A stretch of DNA of 64,000 bases, from positions 1,924,001-1,988,000 of the forward strand of contig CAIIXF020000005.1 in the NCBI GenBank assembly GCA_903813345.2, written 5' to 3'. The translations under genes were made by a program, and so were the position numbers. Positions within the stretch are counted from its first letter, which is position 1. Each line of letters begins with the position of its first letter. This DNA comes from Owenia fusiformis. Taxonomy: Eukaryota > Annelida > Polychaeta > Sabellida > Oweniidae. The notes under the pieces are model-generated. The model worked only from the letters and a program-made list of their open reading frames with translations. It ran no database searches and was not told the origin of the DNA. Below are positions 61,975 to 64,000 of the stretch, piece by piece.

Positions 61975-62380
61975 TAACATGCATTATGTCACCACCTGCC
62001 ATTTGTCACAGATGCTGAACTATTGAATGGTGAACTCTGAATGCCAACTACTGAACACTGTCCACAAAAAGGTTTGAGACTATAAAAATATGTAACCAGT
62101 TCCAGTGGTGACATAACAGGAAGTGGTGACATAACAAATAATTCCCATCATTTTACTAGCATACATGTATGTTTGAATACTTATATATAACAGCTTATAT
62201 ATCCATTCATGCTAAATTGACTTATTTAACTATATGTTTTGCTCAAATCATTTCTGATGTCACCACCTGCCATTTGTTACAAACACCAACCGCCGAACAC
62301 CAGACATTGAATGATGAACACATTCCATAAAAAGTTAGAGACTATAACAATATGTCACCACATCTGGTGGTGACATAAAA
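61975..62380 (-). mobile_element. Two inverted copies of the dispersed GTGACAT repeat
   Basis: 61975-62115 and 62258-62380 each begin with the complement of the family's right end (GTCACCACCTGCCATTTGT) and finish with GGTGGTGACATAA-type text. The first has a small duplication of AGTGGTGACATAACA at its end. Confidence 0.7.
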
Positions 62381-62855
62381 ATCCTGAAGCTAGTACCTAA
62401 ATCAAGGGAGTATAAAGATTTTACTATCTTTTATGAGCTTTATGTGGTTTAAATGATTTTATAGTTAATATATTTGTTATTTAATATTACTGCATGATAT
62501 TTTCTAAGAGAAGGTCCTTGCTAGAATATATCTTATTTATGTATTAATGTATATAATCAAGCAGTTTCAGGTAAAGCTCAATCAGTCATATATTTCATAA
62601 CATGTTTTTCTTTTCATGGGATTGTTTCTTGCAGAAGAGACAGAAGGAACATTGCAATGATATGGTAAAAGTTCAGAACACTCCAGAAATACGTGTATAA
62701 TGGTCCTGAAATATGTGTATAATGGTCCTGAAATACATGTATAATGGTCCTGAAATACATGTATATGTAGCATCCATGTCACATACACATGGAAATCCCC
62801 TTCTGTGGTTCAGTTTATCAAATATTGTTCCTGATTTGTGCTGTGTCTAAGAGGT

Positions 62856-62955
62856 CTATTTTTGGCGTTTCCGTGAGGGCTTGACAACATCAGTTACACT
62901 CCCAGTTGACCCAGGTTGGTTACGCTTTCTCTGGGAACGTCTTGTTTTTACAGGA
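62856..62955 (-). CDS. Last exon of a minus-strand gene (nuclear-type basic tail)
   Basis: On the minus strand the acceptor TCTGTATTTCCAG opens an exon entered in phase 2, 33 codons to the TAG at 62856-62858. The product is strongly basic (PVKTRRSQRKRNQPG, ending KPSRKRQK), suggesting a nuclear localisation or nucleic-acid-binding tail. It joins in frame to the 43-base exon at 63516-63558. Family not recognised. Confidence 0.55.
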
Positions 62956-63510
62956 CTGGAAATACAGACATTCATTGACAAGATTTTAGATATTGATAAT
63001 TTTGGTCTAACATTAACACACAAAAGTAGTTTATGCATCTCAGTTTCAGTATAATTCAACACAATGTAAGGCATCCCCAGTCTTTGAACAATGAACTGCT
63101 ATCTATTAAGACTCCATATTATCATAGCTCATGAGTGAGTACTGTATGGTTTTAGTACAGCTCAGTTCAAATATTTGAGTCAATGAGCAGTCAATATATC
63201 ATTAATATAGTAAGTATTAATTTTTCCAGACATTTCACATTTTCTTCTGACAAACAAAAGGGAAATTATATCCAGAAATATCATTCACTATCCTGACATC
63301 TTTACTTCAAAGTTAAAAAGAGAAGTCTAAATCAGATTCTTCATTTTAGTGCAAGTATTCATCCTTAACATTTGAAAAAGTGCCTAATATGCTTACATAC
63401 TAAATGAACTTGCCTACTGGTGTAACTCCCATTGTTAAAAGATATCCTAATGTAACAAAAGTCATTGAAATGTTCAATAAATACATCAGAATTGATAATT
63501 GTCATCTTTA

Positions 63511-64000
63511 ATTACCTTGCAGGAATGAAGCCACTCTCAGCAACTGCATCTCTGATCTCTGTATAACAATTACAACATGTCACCACTTGTGGTAGTGACA
63601 TAATAAATATATCAAATTGCCACCTTACCTTGCAGGAATGAAGCCACTCTCAGCAACTGCATCTCTGATCTCTGTATTACAATTACAACATGTCACCACT
63701 TGTGGTAGTGACATAATAAATATATCAAATTGCCATCTTACCTTGCAGGAATGAAGCCACTTTCAGCAACTGCATCTCTGATCTCTGTATAACAATTACA
63801 ACATGTCACCACTTGTGGTAGTGACATAATAAATATATCAAATTGCCATCTTACCTTGCAGGAATGAAGCCACTCTCAGCAACTGCATCTCTGATCTCTG
63901 TATTACAATTACAACATGTCACCACTTGTGGTAGTGACATAATAAATATATCAAATTGCCATCTTACCTTGCAGGAATGAAGCCACTCTCAGCAACTGCA
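63511..64000 (-). repeat. 113-bp tandem repeat containing an exon
   Basis: At least 4.3 copies at exact 113-base steps. Each holds the 43-base exon with its splice sites plus the small inverted pair TGTCACCACTTGTGGTAGTGACA. The copies differ by only a few bases, and the array continues beyond the window. Confidence 0.95.
63516..63558 (-). CDS. 43-base penultimate exon, first of five tandem copies
   Basis: Minus strand: acceptor GTAATTGTTATACAG, donor GCAAG|GTAAT. Read in phase 1 it encodes IRDAVAESGFIPA and leaves in phase 2, exactly what the last exon needs (the split codon becomes AGT, Ser). Identical or nearly identical copies lie at 63629-63671, 63742-63784, 63855-63897 and 63968 to past the window end. 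An AGAG at the acceptor allows a 2-base shift in the start. Confidence 0.55.

Overview
The window looks like nuclear DNA of an invertebrate animal, most likely a mollusc (a bivalve would fit). It is AT-rich, its genes are split by GT-AG introns of about 0.1 to 5 kb, and the introns are full of short inverted-repeat transposons, minisatellites and a tRNA-derived SINE. I cannot name the species from the sequence. No prokaryotic features, rRNA genes or CRISPR arrays were seen.

About 43 kb of the + strand (3267 to 46542) reads as one very large gene for a cell-surface protein of about 4,150 residues. (1) From 3267 to 23818, 21 exons each encode one six-cysteine EB/EGF-like module, and every intron is in phase 1; one extra 78-base linker exon is possible. 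(2) One uninterrupted exon of 6,360 bases (24076-30435) encodes 53 further modules. Modules 28 to 52 are an almost homogenised 25 x 120 bp array rich in N-glycosylation sequons. (3) Two more small cysteine-rich exons follow. (4) Three Thr/Pro-rich, mucin-like exons come next. (5) One exon encodes the only transmembrane helix. (6) Four exons (37561-46542) encode an intracellular region with a Cys/His cluster that resembles a decayed SWIM-type zinc finger, basic and proline-rich stretches, and a C-terminal nuclear-localisation-like and PP1-docking-like motif (RVSF). The reading frame is consistent across all junctions, but whether the last four exons really belong to the same transcript is an inference.

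Three minus-strand loci are partly visible. At 54391-58195 a two-exon gene encodes a secreted protein with a signal peptide, FG-rich repeats and a short C-terminal six-cysteine domain. At 62856 to beyond 64000 is the 3' end of a gene whose penultimate 43-base exon is copied five times inside a 113-bp tandem repeat. At 51801-51904 there is a weaker candidate terminal exon.

Most of the rest is repeats: a Tc1/mariner relic with about 340-bp terminal inverted repeats sitting inside a minisatellite, paired 609-bp TTAA-flanked palindromes, paired 426-bp elements, nested MITEs, a 1.1-kb satellite block, and a small dispersed repeat seen at about ten places. The stretches 46.5-51.8 kb and 58.2-62.8 kb hold no gene I can support.
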